From assembly GCF_026410305.1 (NCBI RefSeq), contig NZ_JAPMLQ010000002.1, forward strand, positions 62,001 through 126,000: a stretch of DNA of 64,000 bases, read 5' to 3'. Below the pieces are notes generated by a model, which saw only the letters and a program-made list of their open reading frames with translations, was not told the origin of the DNA and made no database searches. Both the position numbers and the translations under genes were made by a program. The DNA comes from Sulfitobacter sp. F26204. Lineage in GTDB: Bacteria; Pseudomonadota; Alphaproteobacteria; Rhodobacterales; Rhodobacteraceae. Positions 26,196 to 34,481 of the stretch are shown here, piece by piece; positions within the stretch are counted from its first letter, which is position 1, and each line of letters starts with the position of its first letter.

Positions 26196-28089
26196 CGTTG
26201 GGGCCTTCTTGCGAGGTTTGATCGTCTGTATCGCTGGATTGTTCGGTACTTTCCAGCGCTGTTTGGGAAGATGCATCACCTGTGTCGGAACTGATCAGGC
26301 GGAATTCGATTCGGCGGTTGGCTTCGCGGCCGGCTTCGGTGTCGTTGTCCGCAATCGGGTTTGCCTCACCATAGCCCTTGGCGGTGAAAGTCCCGGTCAG
26401 CACCCGCCGTGCGCGCAATTCGTTCAACACCGATTCAGCCCGGCTTTGGCTTAGCGACTGGTTCATCACCTCTCGACCCTGGCTGTCGGTATAGCCTTGG
26501 ATTTCAAGGGGTAAATCGCCACAGCGTTTCAAGACTTCCGCGATCTGATCCATGATCCCAAGTGCCGAGGCGTCGATCGTGGCAGAGCCGGGTTCAAAAT
26601 TGATTTTGCCCGTGGTCAGCACCTCACCGATTTCTGCGACACATTCCTCGGGCGTTGGCAGTCCCAGTACTGGATCTAGCTTTTCTTCATAGACGACACC
26701 GATGTTATATTCCGCGCCTTCCCCCAGTTTGCCTGCCAGGAGGGAGGCTATTTCGGTGCTGGCATTCGGGTTTCCGGTGTTGCCGACAACCGACAGGCTG
26801 TCTGGTGTCACAACGACCGATCCGTTGTTGAGTGCCGCCAGCGCTTCGAGGGCGGTCAGCACCCGCGGTGGCCAGTCAGCGGGCAGGTCTTCGACGATAC
26901 GGGCGGCAGTATAAACGTTCTGAGAGCCAAAACGCGCCTTGGCATAGCTGTCGGCCAATTCACGAAGCGCGACATCGCTAAGGCGTCCACGCAACTGCAC
27001 TTGGCCTTCGGGACTGAGTGTTGCTGTAAACTCAGGCGGGCCCTCGTTGGGGTCCAGCACCTTGGGCAGCTTGGAACGGAGGGCAAAGACCTCGGGCAAG
27101 CTGTTCTCAAGTTCGCCTACAACACGATCAAAATCGGATTGATCGCTGCCTGGTAGGGCAACCAATGTGATGTCTGCATCGGCAAAGGCGATGGATCCGC
27201 CCCCTAGATCTTTTACCGCGCGGATGGCCTTTTCGACGGCTTCACTCCAGCGTGGTGTCGGTACCCCGAGGCCGACGGTGCATCGGGCAGTTCCGGTCAC
27301 GCCGGCACGGGTCGCGGCGGCCAGTATCCGGATGCGCGCTTCTTCTGTATCTGCAGAGCAGGCATCAAAACGGGCACCGTCGCCGTCCATTTCGAATCGC
27401 AAAGTGAACGGGGTGATTACCGGACGTGGAGCTGCAATGTCGAGGACCAGCTCGACACTTGGCGGCAGGCTGCGGTTCAGCTTGTTTTCCATTGCGGCCT
27501 TGGCGGCGGCGCTGTCGGCGATGGCGGTGATCGAAACGCGACCAGCTTCGATTGATGCTTTGGCACGGGGAAGCTGGGCCATGGCCGACAAGGCAAAGGC
27601 CAAGGCATCTTCCCACCCTTCTGGGGCCGGGTAGTTCGCCTGTTCAAGCAGGTCGGTGACATTTGCATCTCCGGCAATATCCGAAAAGCGGGCGATTGCA
27701 CTCTCCCGGTCTGTTGTCGTCGGTATCAATCCGATGATCGAAATGCCGCTGTCATTGCGCAGTACCTCGGCCGAGAACCGCGGCGGAGCGATCGCAGCCT
27801 GCGCCTCGACTTCCATTTCGTCCAGCACGCGTGCTGCGTCTACAATGGAGCCGGCTGTGGTCAATGCCTTGAAACGCACAGCTTCGGTTGGCGCGATACC
27901 GGCAAGCGTGACCTGCAGACCATCGGCCTCGACCTCGGCCCATGTCATGCCGGCATCATCCAGCGCGTCGCGTACACCGATTTCAGAAGATTCCTCGATC
28001 AGTTTCACGCTGAAATTGGCTGCGACCAGGGACACCACCGCTGCGGCGAAAAAGGTCATTGCAATGATCAGCAGTGAAGACAGGCGCAT
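26188..28089 (-). CDS. OmpA family protein with BON-like repeats
   Basis: A 633-residue envelope protein. It starts with an uncleaved or signal-anchor helix (residues 4-26). Residues about 40-420 contain several BON-like alpha/beta repeats (for example GVRDALDDAGMTWAEV with LQVTLAGIAPTE, and DVALRELADSYAKARF). The C-terminal OmpA/MotB peptidoglycan-binding domain spans about 490-600, with INFEPGSATID, LEIQGYTDSQGR and NQSLSQSRAESVLNEL. An acidic Ser/Thr-rich tail ends it. The layout resembles mycobacterial ArfA (BON plus OmpA). It probably tethers the inner membrane to peptidoglycan; the exact role is unknown. Confidence 0.85.
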   Translation of the reverse strand: MRLSSLLIIAMTFFAAAVVSLVAANFSVKLIEESSEIGVRDALDDAGMTWAEVEADGLQVTLAGIAPTEAVRFKALTTAGSIVDAARVLDEMEVEAQAAIAPPRFSAEVLRNDSGISIIGLIPTTTDRESAIARFSDIAGDANVTDLLEQANYPAPEGWEDALAFALSAMAQLPRAKASIEAGRVSITAIADSAAAKAAMENKLNRSLPPSVELVLDIAAPRPVITPFTLRFEMDGDGARFDACSADTEEARIRILAAATRAGVTGTARCTVGLGVPTPRWSEAVEKAIRAVKDLGGGSIAFADADITLVALPGSDQSDFDRVVGELENSLPEVFALRSKLPKVLDPNEGPPEFTATLSPEGQVQLRGRLSDVALRELADSYAKARFGSQNVYTAARIVEDLPADWPPRVLTALEALAALNNGSVVVTPDSLSVVGNTGNPNASTEIASLLAGKLGEGAEYNIGVVYEEKLDPVLGLPTPEECVAEIGEVLTTGKINFEPGSATIDASALGIMDQIAEVLKRCGDLPLEIQGYTDSQGREVMNQSLSQSRAESVLNELRARRVLTGTFTAKGYGEANPIADNDTEAGREANRRIEFRLISSDTGDASSQTALESTEQSSDTDDQTSQEGPNDE

Positions 28090-28147
28090 GAGTTCGTTTC
28101 ATCCAGTGAGGTTACGTGTTGATACGCCCAGCAACGGTGGGGTGCAA

Positions 28148-29110
28148 TCACGCCAGGAGGGCTGCGGCAAAAAACACGAGCGGGATTATGCCAGCATCGC
28201 GATTTGCGAGAAACAATTGATGCATTTTGGCGGGATTGTTTATGTCAAGACCGCGCAGTTGCCACGCCATGTGCCAGCCCATCGCCCAAGGCCCGCCCAA
28301 GGCAATTACAAGAGCAAGTACCGAGGCATTAGGCAGGGCTGAAAACAAAGCCGCCAGCCCGATCAAGCCTACGGTCGCCATCAAAAACCGGCGCAACCAC
28401 TGCGGCGATTTGTCGCCGAACAGGCGCGCTGTCGATTTAACGCCGATCAAGGCGTCGTCGTCAGTGTCCTGATGGGCATAGATTGTGTCGTAAAACAACG
28501 TCCAAGCGATGCCACCGGCATATAACAAAATCGCCGGCGAATTCAGCGTGCCAGCATGGGCAGTCCAGACCAGCAGGGCACCCCAATTGAACGCGAGGCC
28601 CAGGAAAACCTGTGGCCACCAGGTAAAGCGTTTGGCAAAGGGATACACAGTAACCAGCAACAAGGACAGAAAGCCCAGGCCGATGGCTGCCTTATTGAAG
28701 GTGAACAGGATGATAGCAGCAAGCAGGGCCTGAATAACCATCCATGCGACGGCCGCTTCGACGGAAACCTGTCCTGATGGGATCGGGCGAGAGCGTGTGC
28801 GCGCCACCTGCATGTCGATGTTGCGATCGGTGATGTCATTCCAGGTGCAACCTGCGCCCCGCATCAGAAAAGCGCCAATGCCACATCCGACCACAATCCA
28901 CAGATCGAACCAGCGGGGACTTTGATCATAGAGGATGGCCAGTGCCAGTCCCCACCAGCAGGGCAACAACAACAGCCACGTCCCGATGGGACGATCCGCA
29001 CGGGACAGGCGCAGAAAGGGCCGCGAAAAAGCGGGCGCATAGCGATCTACCCAATTGTCAATTGCGGCATCTGCAACAGGTGCATCTGGTGATGTGGGCA
29101 TGTCTTGCAT
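28148..29110 (-). CDS. ubiA: 4-hydroxybenzoate polyprenyltransferase
   Basis: A 320-residue membrane prenyltransferase of ubiquinone synthesis. Both aspartate-rich motifs are present: CTWNDITDRNID (first) and YDTIYAHQDTDDD (second), which bind the polyprenyl diphosphate through Mg2+. About eight transmembrane helices follow an N-terminal hydrophilic stretch of about 40 residues. It attaches the isoprenoid tail to 4-hydroxybenzoate. It is divergent from rsmE with only 11 bases between the starts, so the two promoters must overlap the coding regions. Confidence 0.93.
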   Translation of the reverse strand: MQDMPTSPDAPVADAAIDNWVDRYAPAFSRPFLRLSRADRPIGTWLLLLPCWWGLALAILYDQSPRWFDLWIVVGCGIGAFLMRGAGCTWNDITDRNIDMQVARTRSRPIPSGQVSVEAAVAWMVIQALLAAIILFTFNKAAIGLGFLSLLLVTVYPFAKRFTWWPQVFLGLAFNWGALLVWTAHAGTLNSPAILLYAGGIAWTLFYDTIYAHQDTDDDALIGVKSTARLFGDKSPQWLRRFLMATVGLIGLAALFSALPNASVLALVIALGGPWAMGWHMAWQLRGLDINNPAKMHQLFLANRDAGIIPLVFFAAALLA

Positions 29111-29121
29111 ATATCAGGCTC

Positions 29122-29847
29122 ATGAGTGCGAAGATCAGACTTTATGTAGAGCACCCTCTGGGGGTTGGGCAATCGGTTCCTTTGGAGAAAGGGCAGGCGC
29201 ATTACCTTTTCGGGGTCATGCGGCTGGTGGTTGGCAGTCAGGTTTTGCTGTTCAATGGCAAGGATGGCGAATGGCGGAGCGAAATCGTGCAGTCAGGCAA
29301 GCGTGGGGGAGTTTTGGCCTGCGTCGAACGGACGCAGCCGCTGCAGATGCCACCCGACCTCTGGTTGCTGTTTGCTCCGATCAAAAAGGCGCGAACCGAT
29401 TTTATCGTCGAAAAAGCAACAGAAATGGGCGCTGCCCGGATTGTGCCGGTGATGACAGAGTTTACGAATGCGGGGCGGGTGCAGCGAGATCGCTTGCAAG
29501 CCCATGCGGTCGAGGCCGCTGAGCAATGCGGTGGTACCTTTGTGCCCGAAGTCGCTGAAGCAGTGAAGATCGGGCGGTTGTTGGACAATTGGGATGTTTC
29601 TAGGCGGATCATGTTCTGTGATGAGACACTTGCGGGCGGATCTGGGGTCCTGCCGGAACTTGACGGTCCTTGGGCGATTCTGATTGGACCCGAGGGAGGT
29701 TTTTCCGGGCGTGAACGAACACGGTTGCACAAAGCGGAATTTACCGATGCTGTTACGCTTGGCCCGCGGATCCTGCGCGCGGATACAGCGGCGGTGGCCG
29801 CAATGACCGTCTGGCAGCAGAGGCTTGGCGACTGGCGGTGCCTGTGA
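29122..29847 (+). CDS. rsmE: 16S rRNA (uracil(1498)-N(3))-methyltransferase
   Basis: A 241-residue SPOUT methyltransferase. The start at 29122 (MSAKIRLYVEHPLG) gives the normal length; upstream in-frame codons lie within the opposite-strand ubiA. The N-terminal PUA-like part is followed by the knotted SAM-binding region with KKARTDFIVEKATEMGAARI, IGPEGGFSGRE and VTLGPRILRADTA, all hallmark RsmE motifs. It methylates U1498 in the decoding centre. It overlaps a membrane-protein gene and lies upstream of gshA. Confidence 0.93.
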   Translation: MSAKIRLYVEHPLGVGQSVPLEKGQAHYLFGVMRLVVGSQVLLFNGKDGEWRSEIVQSGKRGGVLACVERTQPLQMPPDLWLLFAPIKKARTDFIVEKATEMGAARIVPVMTEFTNAGRVQRDRLQAHAVEAAEQCGGTFVPEVAEAVKIGRLLDNWDVSRRIMFCDETLAGGSGVLPELDGPWAILIGPEGGFSGRERTRLHKAEFTDAVTLGPRILRADTAAVAAMTVWQQRLGDWRCL

Positions 29848-30371
29848 CATTCCTGCGTCCCGAAGCAAAGGATGCCGTCTGGCATTGGCGCGAAGTTATC
29901 GCAGGTTTTATTCTCTTCCTGTTGGGTCTTTGGCTGGTGACACGACCGGGGTTTCTGCTTGCCTTTCCCGGCTATGCCGCCCTTGCTGTTGGCGGGTTGT
30001 TGGTATGGTTGGGGGTGCAGCGTGGCCGGTTTCGTCGCGCGGATGATGGGGCCGGTGCAGTACAGGTAGATGAAGGGCAAGTGACTTATTTTGGTCCTCT
30101 GAGCGGTGGCACAATTGCCCTGCGGGAAATGGAAAGCCTCACCTTGGATGGCAAGATGTTTCCTGCCCATTGGCGGCTCGCGCAGCAGGGCCAACCCGCC
30201 CTGTTGATCCCCGTGAATGCCGTGGGTGCAGAGGCATTATTTGATGCATTCGCGGCTTTGCCGGGTCTCCGAACGGAACGGATGCTAACCAATTTACGCA
30301 GTGCACCGCATCAAGCAGTTGTGATCTGGCAGCGTGATCCCCTGCGTCCGGTTGGCACATTGCTACATTGA
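29844..30371 (+). CDS. Conserved membrane protein of unknown function
   Basis: About 175 residues. The GTG at 29844 overlaps the rsmE stop (GTGA); an alternative GTG lies 6 bases upstream, adding two residues. Two transmembrane helices lie near residues 18-38 and 42-60 (FILFLLGLWLVTRPG, ALAVGGLLVWLG), followed by a cytoplasmic beta-rich domain (VQVDEGQVTYFGPLSGGTIAL) that resembles bacterial PH-like domains. The protein is placed between rsmE and gshA in what looks like one operon. Function unknown. Confidence 0.75.
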   Translation: MTFLRPEAKDAVWHWREVIAGFILFLLGLWLVTRPGFLLAFPGYAALAVGGLLVWLGVQRGRFRRADDGAGAVQVDEGQVTYFGPLSGGTIALREMESLTLDGKMFPAHWRLAQQGQPALLIPVNAVGAEALFDAFAALPGLRTERMLTNLRSAPHQAVVIWQRDPLRPVGTLLH

Positions 30372-30432
30372 CACCCTCGCGGATTCCGCCCATCCCTGAT
30401 CCCCTAACGAAACGGCTTTCGAGGTCACACCC

Positions 30433-31803
30433 ATGTCTATCCCTCAATCCGGAGGTGGCCCCATCGAGCGCCACGAGCAACTCGCCGAATATCTGGCCGA
30501 TGGTTGCAAGCCTAAAGAAGACTGGCGTATCGGCACCGAACACGAGAAGTTCGGCTATTGCAAAGACACGCTCAAGCCGTTGCCCTATGAAGGCGAACGT
30601 TCGATCCGTGTGATGTTGGAAGGTCTGCGCGATCGGCACAATTGGACGCCGGTTGAAGAGGCCGGCAAACTGATTGGTCTTGAGAAAGACGGAGCCAATG
30701 TCTCGCTTGAGCCGGGCGGGCAGTTGGAACTCTCGGGCGCACCGGTCGAGACAATTCACGAAACCTGTGACGAGGTGAATACCCACCTGAAAGAAGTTCA
30801 GGACGTTGCTGACGAGATCGGGATCGGCTGGATCGGGCTGGGCGCTGCGCCGGAATGGACCCACGAACAGATGGATCTGATGCCCAAAGGGCGTTACAAA
30901 CTGATGAATGACTACATGGGGCGCGTTGGCACCATGGGGCGCGTGATGATGCGTCGCACCTGCACCGTTCAGGTGAACCTCGACTTCGGGTCAGAAGCGG
31001 ACATGGTTCAAAAAATGCGGGTCGCAATTGCATTGCAGCCTGTTGCCACCGCATTGTTTGCCAATTCTCCGTTTTTTGAGGGTAAACCGAACGGCTATAA
31101 ATCGCTGCGGTCGATGGTCTGGCGCAATCTGGATAATGCCCGCACCGGCACCTTGCCCTTCATCTTCGAAGAAGGATTCGGATTTGAGCGTTGGGTTCAA
31201 TATGCGCTCGATGTGCCAATGTATTTTGTTTACCGCGACGGCAAGTATGTGAATGCACTTGGTATGTCGTTCCGTGATTTCCTGGAAGGGAAATTGCCCG
31301 CATTGCCCGGCGAAATTCCCACACTCAGCGATTGGGCTGACCATCTGACCACGGCTTTCCCCGAAGCGCGGATGAAAAAGTTCATTGAAATGCGCGGTGC
31401 TGATGGTGGTCCCTGGCGCAGACTTTGTGCCTTGCCCGCCTTCTGGGTTGGGTTGATGTATGATCAGGCGGCGCTGGATGGTGCTTGGGATTTGGTCAAG
31501 AACTGGACACCCGCACAACATGACGCTTTGCGGGTGGCGGCATCCGTCGACGGGTTGCAGGCGAAAGTGACGGGTATCAATATGCACGACCTTGCCCGTG
31601 AGACGCTCGCCCTGTCAGAAGCAGGCCTCAAGGCGCGTAGCAGAGCCGGCGCAGGTGGCATGGTGCCTGATGAAACCCATTTCCTGAATGCCCTGAAAGA
31701 AAGCGTCGAAACCGGCAAAGTGCCCGCAGACGAATTGCTTGATGACTACTACGGCAAATGGAACGGTGACCTAAAGCAGATCTATAAGGACTACAGCTAC
31801 TAA
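30433..31803 (+). CDS. gshA: Glutamate-cysteine ligase (plant-type)
   Basis: A 456-residue enzyme joining glutamate and cysteine with ATP, the first step of glutathione synthesis. It belongs to the plant/alphaproteobacterial GCL group: IGTEHEKFGYC near residue 35, VSLEPGGQLELSGAP, the FENSPFF-like ANSPFFEGKPNGYKS and RTGTLPFIFEEGFGFE. E. coli-type GshA does not share this layout. GAGG precedes the ATG. It closes the rsmE-membrane protein-gshA run and is convergent with plsY. Confidence 0.94.
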   Translation: MSIPQSGGGPIERHEQLAEYLADGCKPKEDWRIGTEHEKFGYCKDTLKPLPYEGERSIRVMLEGLRDRHNWTPVEEAGKLIGLEKDGANVSLEPGGQLELSGAPVETIHETCDEVNTHLKEVQDVADEIGIGWIGLGAAPEWTHEQMDLMPKGRYKLMNDYMGRVGTMGRVMMRRTCTVQVNLDFGSEADMVQKMRVAIALQPVATALFANSPFFEGKPNGYKSLRSMVWRNLDNARTGTLPFIFEEGFGFERWVQYALDVPMYFVYRDGKYVNALGMSFRDFLEGKLPALPGEIPTLSDWADHLTTAFPEARMKKFIEMRGADGGPWRRLCALPAFWVGLMYDQAALDGAWDLVKNWTPAQHDALRVAASVDGLQAKVTGINMHDLARETLALSEAGLKARSRAGAGGMVPDETHFLNALKESVETGKVPADELLDDYYGKWNGDLKQIYKDYSY

Positions 31804-31839
31804 TTCGTTGCGGCTGGGTAATGATAACCGCAATGAATT
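31802..31839. terminator. Hairpin at the gshA/plsY convergent junction
   Basis: AATTCGTTGCGG at 31802-31813 pairs with CCGCAATGAATT at 31828-31839 (12 bp with one G-T wobble) around a 14-base loop, starting inside the gshA stop codon. It lacks a strong T-run. The rest of the 152-base gap up to plsY shows no gene that I can support. Confidence 0.5.
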
Positions 31840-31955
31840 AGGCGGTTCCAGGCTCAGAACCCGGCCGCCCATTGTTGTGAGCAGGGCTGGCGCATCCGTC
31901 ATCGGTCCGGTTTAATGTCAGGGCTTCGCTCCCTGCATCACTGCCGCTGGCGATG

Positions 31956-32564
31956 TCATCCCTTTTGGCCGATTTTCGGTTCTGTACCTGCCTTGATGCG
32001 CAAGATATTTGAGCGATGTCGGACATAGAGCAGAACCGTCAGTGTGATGCCAAGAATCAGCATATAACCAAACCCAAGCATCACCATTAGGATGGTTGAC
32101 GCCGATGCGGCTGCGAGCGCCCCCATTGATGAAACCCGTGTCGCCCCTACCGCGACCGACCAGCACAGGCAGCAACCAACACCGACGGGCCAGGCGAGCG
32201 CCAGCATGATGCCTAGAAAGGTTGCCACGCCCTTGCCACCGTTGAATTTCAACCAGACAGGAAAGCAATGACCCAGCATTGCTGTTAAGGCGGAAAGTTG
32301 TGCCGCATCCTCACCAGCCATGGCACGCGCCAGAAGCACGATCACCGCACCTTTTGCCGCATCAAAGAACAGGGTTAAAGCGGCGGCTTTCTTGTTCCCC
32401 GTCCGCAGGACATTGGTGGCACCAATGTTACCCGATCCGATGTTTCGCAGATTGCCCAGCCCCATAACGCGGGCCAGCACCATACCAAAGGGGATAGATC
32501 CGGCAAGATAGCCTAGAACGGCCCAAAGGGTCAGGACCAAGGGCGAAGAATCGATTAACGGCAT
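31956..32564 (-). CDS. plsY: Acyl-phosphate glycerol-3-phosphate acyltransferase
   Basis: A 202-residue inner-membrane protein that transfers acyl from acyl-phosphate to glycerol 3-phosphate, starting phospholipid synthesis. The three PlsY motifs are visible: GSGNIGATNVLR (about 42-53), KFNGGKGVATFLG (about 103-115) and the C-terminal YVRHRSNI region. Five transmembrane helices are predicted. It overlaps the dihydroorotase-like gene by one base (TGATG) and is the last gene of the leftward pyrB cluster. Confidence 0.95.
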   Translation of the reverse strand: MPLIDSSPLVLTLWAVLGYLAGSIPFGMVLARVMGLGNLRNIGSGNIGATNVLRTGNKKAAALTLFFDAAKGAVIVLLARAMAGEDAAQLSALTAMLGHCFPVWLKFNGGKGVATFLGIMLALAWPVGVGCCLCWSVAVGATRVSSMGALAAASASTILMVMLGFGYMLILGITLTVLLYVRHRSNILRIKAGTEPKIGQKG

Positions 32565-33844
32565 CAGTGCCCCTCAAATACGCAGGTTCCGGCAACGAAA
32601 GTTCGCAACACCTTACCCTGCATCCGTGTGCCGTCAAACGGCGTGTTGTGCGATTTCGACCGCAGTGTTGCACGGTCCATGACAAAGGGTGCATCCGCAT
32701 CAAACAAAACCAGATCGGCAGGGGCACCAATGGCGAGGCGTCCACCGGGCAAGCCCAAGCGTTGAGCGGGATTGAACGACAGCGCCCGCCATAAGGTGGC
32801 AAGGTCGATAAGTTCCGCATACACAAGTCTGAGGGCGGCGGGCAAAAGGGTTTCCAGACCGACAGCGCCTGAAGCGGCCTCTTCAAAGGGCAGGCGTTTT
32901 GATTCCTCGTCCTGGGGGGTATGCATTGAGCAAACAATGTCGATGAGGCCACTGGCAACGGCATCGGCAACGGCCAATCGGTCGTCTTCGTCACGCAAAG
33001 GCGGCTTCAGTTTGAAAAAGGTCCTGTAATCCGCCACGTCCAGTGCGTTCAACGACAAATGGTGGATCCCGATGCCAGCAGTGATGTCGAGTCCATTTGC
33101 CTTGGCGCGGGACAATGCGGGCAATGCGCGTGCAGTTGTGATCTGGTCGGCATGGTATTTCGCACCGGTCATTTCGATCAGGGCAATGTCTCGGTCCAGG
33201 CCCATCCGCTCGGCCATTGGTGACACGGCAGGCAGACCACGCAGGGAGGCGAATTTGCCCGAAGTCGCGGCGGCCCCAGCGCTTAATGTCGGTTCTTGCG
33301 GATGCGCGATGACCAATGCACCAAGGCTGCGGGCATAGGTCATCGCCCTCGCAAAAACCTTGGTGTCGGTAATCACATGGTCGCAATCGGTAAAAGCGGC
33401 GGCACCAGCATCCATCAAAAAACCGATCTCGGTCATTTCATGGCCTGCGCGGTTCTTGGTCAACGCCGCCATCGGAACAACATTCACCGGCGCGGCCTCA
33501 TTGGCGCGACGGGTGACGAACTCAAGCACTTCGGGGTTGTCGATGGTGGGCTTTGTGTCGGGCCGCGTGATCATCGTTGTCACTCCACCGGCCGCAGCCG
33601 CCAACCCGGCAGAACGATAGCTTTCCTTGTGCCGTTCACCCGGTTCGCAGACCTTGACTCCGAGATCAACGATACCGGGCGCAAGGTATTTTCCCTTGCA
33701 ATCAATGATCTGTGCACCCGGTGGGGGCGACGAAACATCATGGGTGATCTGCGTAATTCTGCCTTCTGCAATGCTGAGTGTTCCGGTAGAAATAGTCCCT
33801 GCTTCGGGGTCGATCAGCTTGGCATTGAGAAAATGCAGCGTCAT
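32564..33844 (-). CDS. Dihydroorotase-like protein, catalytically degenerate (PyrC-prime)
   Basis: A 426-residue amidohydrolase-fold protein in the usual pyrC place. The start at 33844 (MTLHFLNAKLID) has AAGG 7 bases upstream. Against class I dihydroorotase, the metal motif D-x-H-V-H-x-R-E-P-G is here DLGVKVCEPG (60-69), so both zinc His and the substrate Arg are gone. The later H-V-S-T becomes DQITT (233-237) and the catalytic T-D-H-A-P becomes SMHTP (306-310). His181 and the HHLSL and PPLR segments remain. By analogy with the inactive PyrC-prime of Pseudomonas aspartate transcarbamoylase, it is probably a structural partner of PyrB; a true dihydroorotase must be elsewhere. Confidence 0.82.
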   Translation of the reverse strand: MTLHFLNAKLIDPEAGTISTGTLSIAEGRITQITHDVSSPPPGAQIIDCKGKYLAPGIVDLGVKVCEPGERHKESYRSAGLAAAAGGVTTMITRPDTKPTIDNPEVLEFVTRRANEAAPVNVVPMAALTKNRAGHEMTEIGFLMDAGAAAFTDCDHVITDTKVFARAMTYARSLGALVIAHPQEPTLSAGAAATSGKFASLRGLPAVSPMAERMGLDRDIALIEMTGAKYHADQITTARALPALSRAKANGLDITAGIGIHHLSLNALDVADYRTFFKLKPPLRDEDDRLAVADAVASGLIDIVCSMHTPQDEESKRLPFEEAASGAVGLETLLPAALRLVYAELIDLATLWRALSFNPAQRLGLPGGRLAIGAPADLVLFDADAPFVMDRATLRSKSHNTPFDGTRMQGKVLRTFVAGTCVFEGH

Positions 33845-33916
33845 GGCGGGCCTTCGGTCTGGATAAATTTGTGCCGTCTTGCCTGAAAATTCACATTTAA
33901 CCAAGCCTGTTCTGTT

Positions 33917-34348
33917 TTAGCGAGGCAGTGGACCACGGGCTTCTTCGATCTGAGCGGCCGTTGCGGCGGCATAGGGCAGGTAACGCATCAACATGCGCTG
34001 ACCCGAGGCAAGTTTGATCACCACCCGTGATCCAAGCTGTGGTTTGGCGCTGACGATTTCTGACAGCGGCAATTGCGAACGCCCGTCAGGGCCGTCGTGA
34101 ATGAACTGCCCTTCGCTGATTTGCCAAATATCGGTACGCAGGTTGCGCCAGCGCATCATGTCTTCAACCACAAACCCCAAGGTCAGCGTGGCAGAGATCA
34201 AAAACGCCCAGGCAGTTGACAGGTTAAAATATACGGCAAAGGCAAGCCCAACTGCCGCAAGCCCAACAAAGGTAATCGCGGTACTGATGGCCACACGGCG
34301 CAGGAACACGCGTCGCGAGGGAGCCCAGGATATTTCGTCAGCAGTCAT
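33917..34348 (-). CDS. Membrane protein of unknown function in the pyrB cluster
   Basis: A 143-residue protein. The ATG at 34348 overlaps the stop codon of the upstream 33-residue gene (ATGA), which settles the start; a TTG nine bases earlier is less likely. Two transmembrane helices lie near residues 19-40 and 44-62 (ITFVGLAAVGLAFAVYF, WAFLISATLTLGFVV), followed by a small beta-rich domain (IWQISEGQFIHDGPDGRSQLPLSEI) resembling membrane PH-like domains. I do not recognise a named family. Confidence 0.75.
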   Translation of the reverse strand: MTADEISWAPSRRVFLRRVAISTAITFVGLAAVGLAFAVYFNLSTAWAFLISATLTLGFVVEDMMRWRNLRTDIWQISEGQFIHDGPDGRSQLPLSEIVSAKPQLGSRVVIKLASGQRMLMRYLPYAAATAAQIEEARGPLPR

Positions 34349-34446
34349 GCGATCCAAAACATCATGCCCGCAATGCCAAAGGCAACCAGCAAGGCGATCA
34401 TCGCAATGCGGCCGGACATCTTTGGGTCAGGTTTGGGTTCTTGCAT
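34345..34446 (-). CDS. 33-residue single-helix membrane miniprotein
   Basis: A short ORF with AAGGA about 9 bases before its ATG and a stop codon overlapping the next ATG, so translation is well supported by signals. The product starts with a charged, proline-containing head (MQEPKPDPKMSGR) followed by one hydrophobic helix (residues 14-33, IAMIALLVAFGIAGMMFW). I do not recognise a family. It lies between two unknown genes of the pyrB cluster and may assist the overlapping two-helix membrane protein. Confidence 0.65.
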   Translation of the reverse strand: MQEPKPDPKMSGRIAMIALLVAFGIAGMMFWIA

Positions 34447-34481
34447 CTGTTTTCCTTGTGATTGAGCGGGTTAAAACCGAG

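Noticed and set aside
29238-30194. 318-residue minus-strand frame across rsmE and the next gene
   Set aside because: Ser/Arg/Pro-rich antisense product crossing two real genes; no domain seen.
32564-33844. Pseudogene call for the dihydroorotase-like gene
   Set aside because: The frame is full length, uses a good ribosome-binding site and is coupled to plsY; substitutions are confined to catalytic positions, which argues for a retained non-catalytic role.
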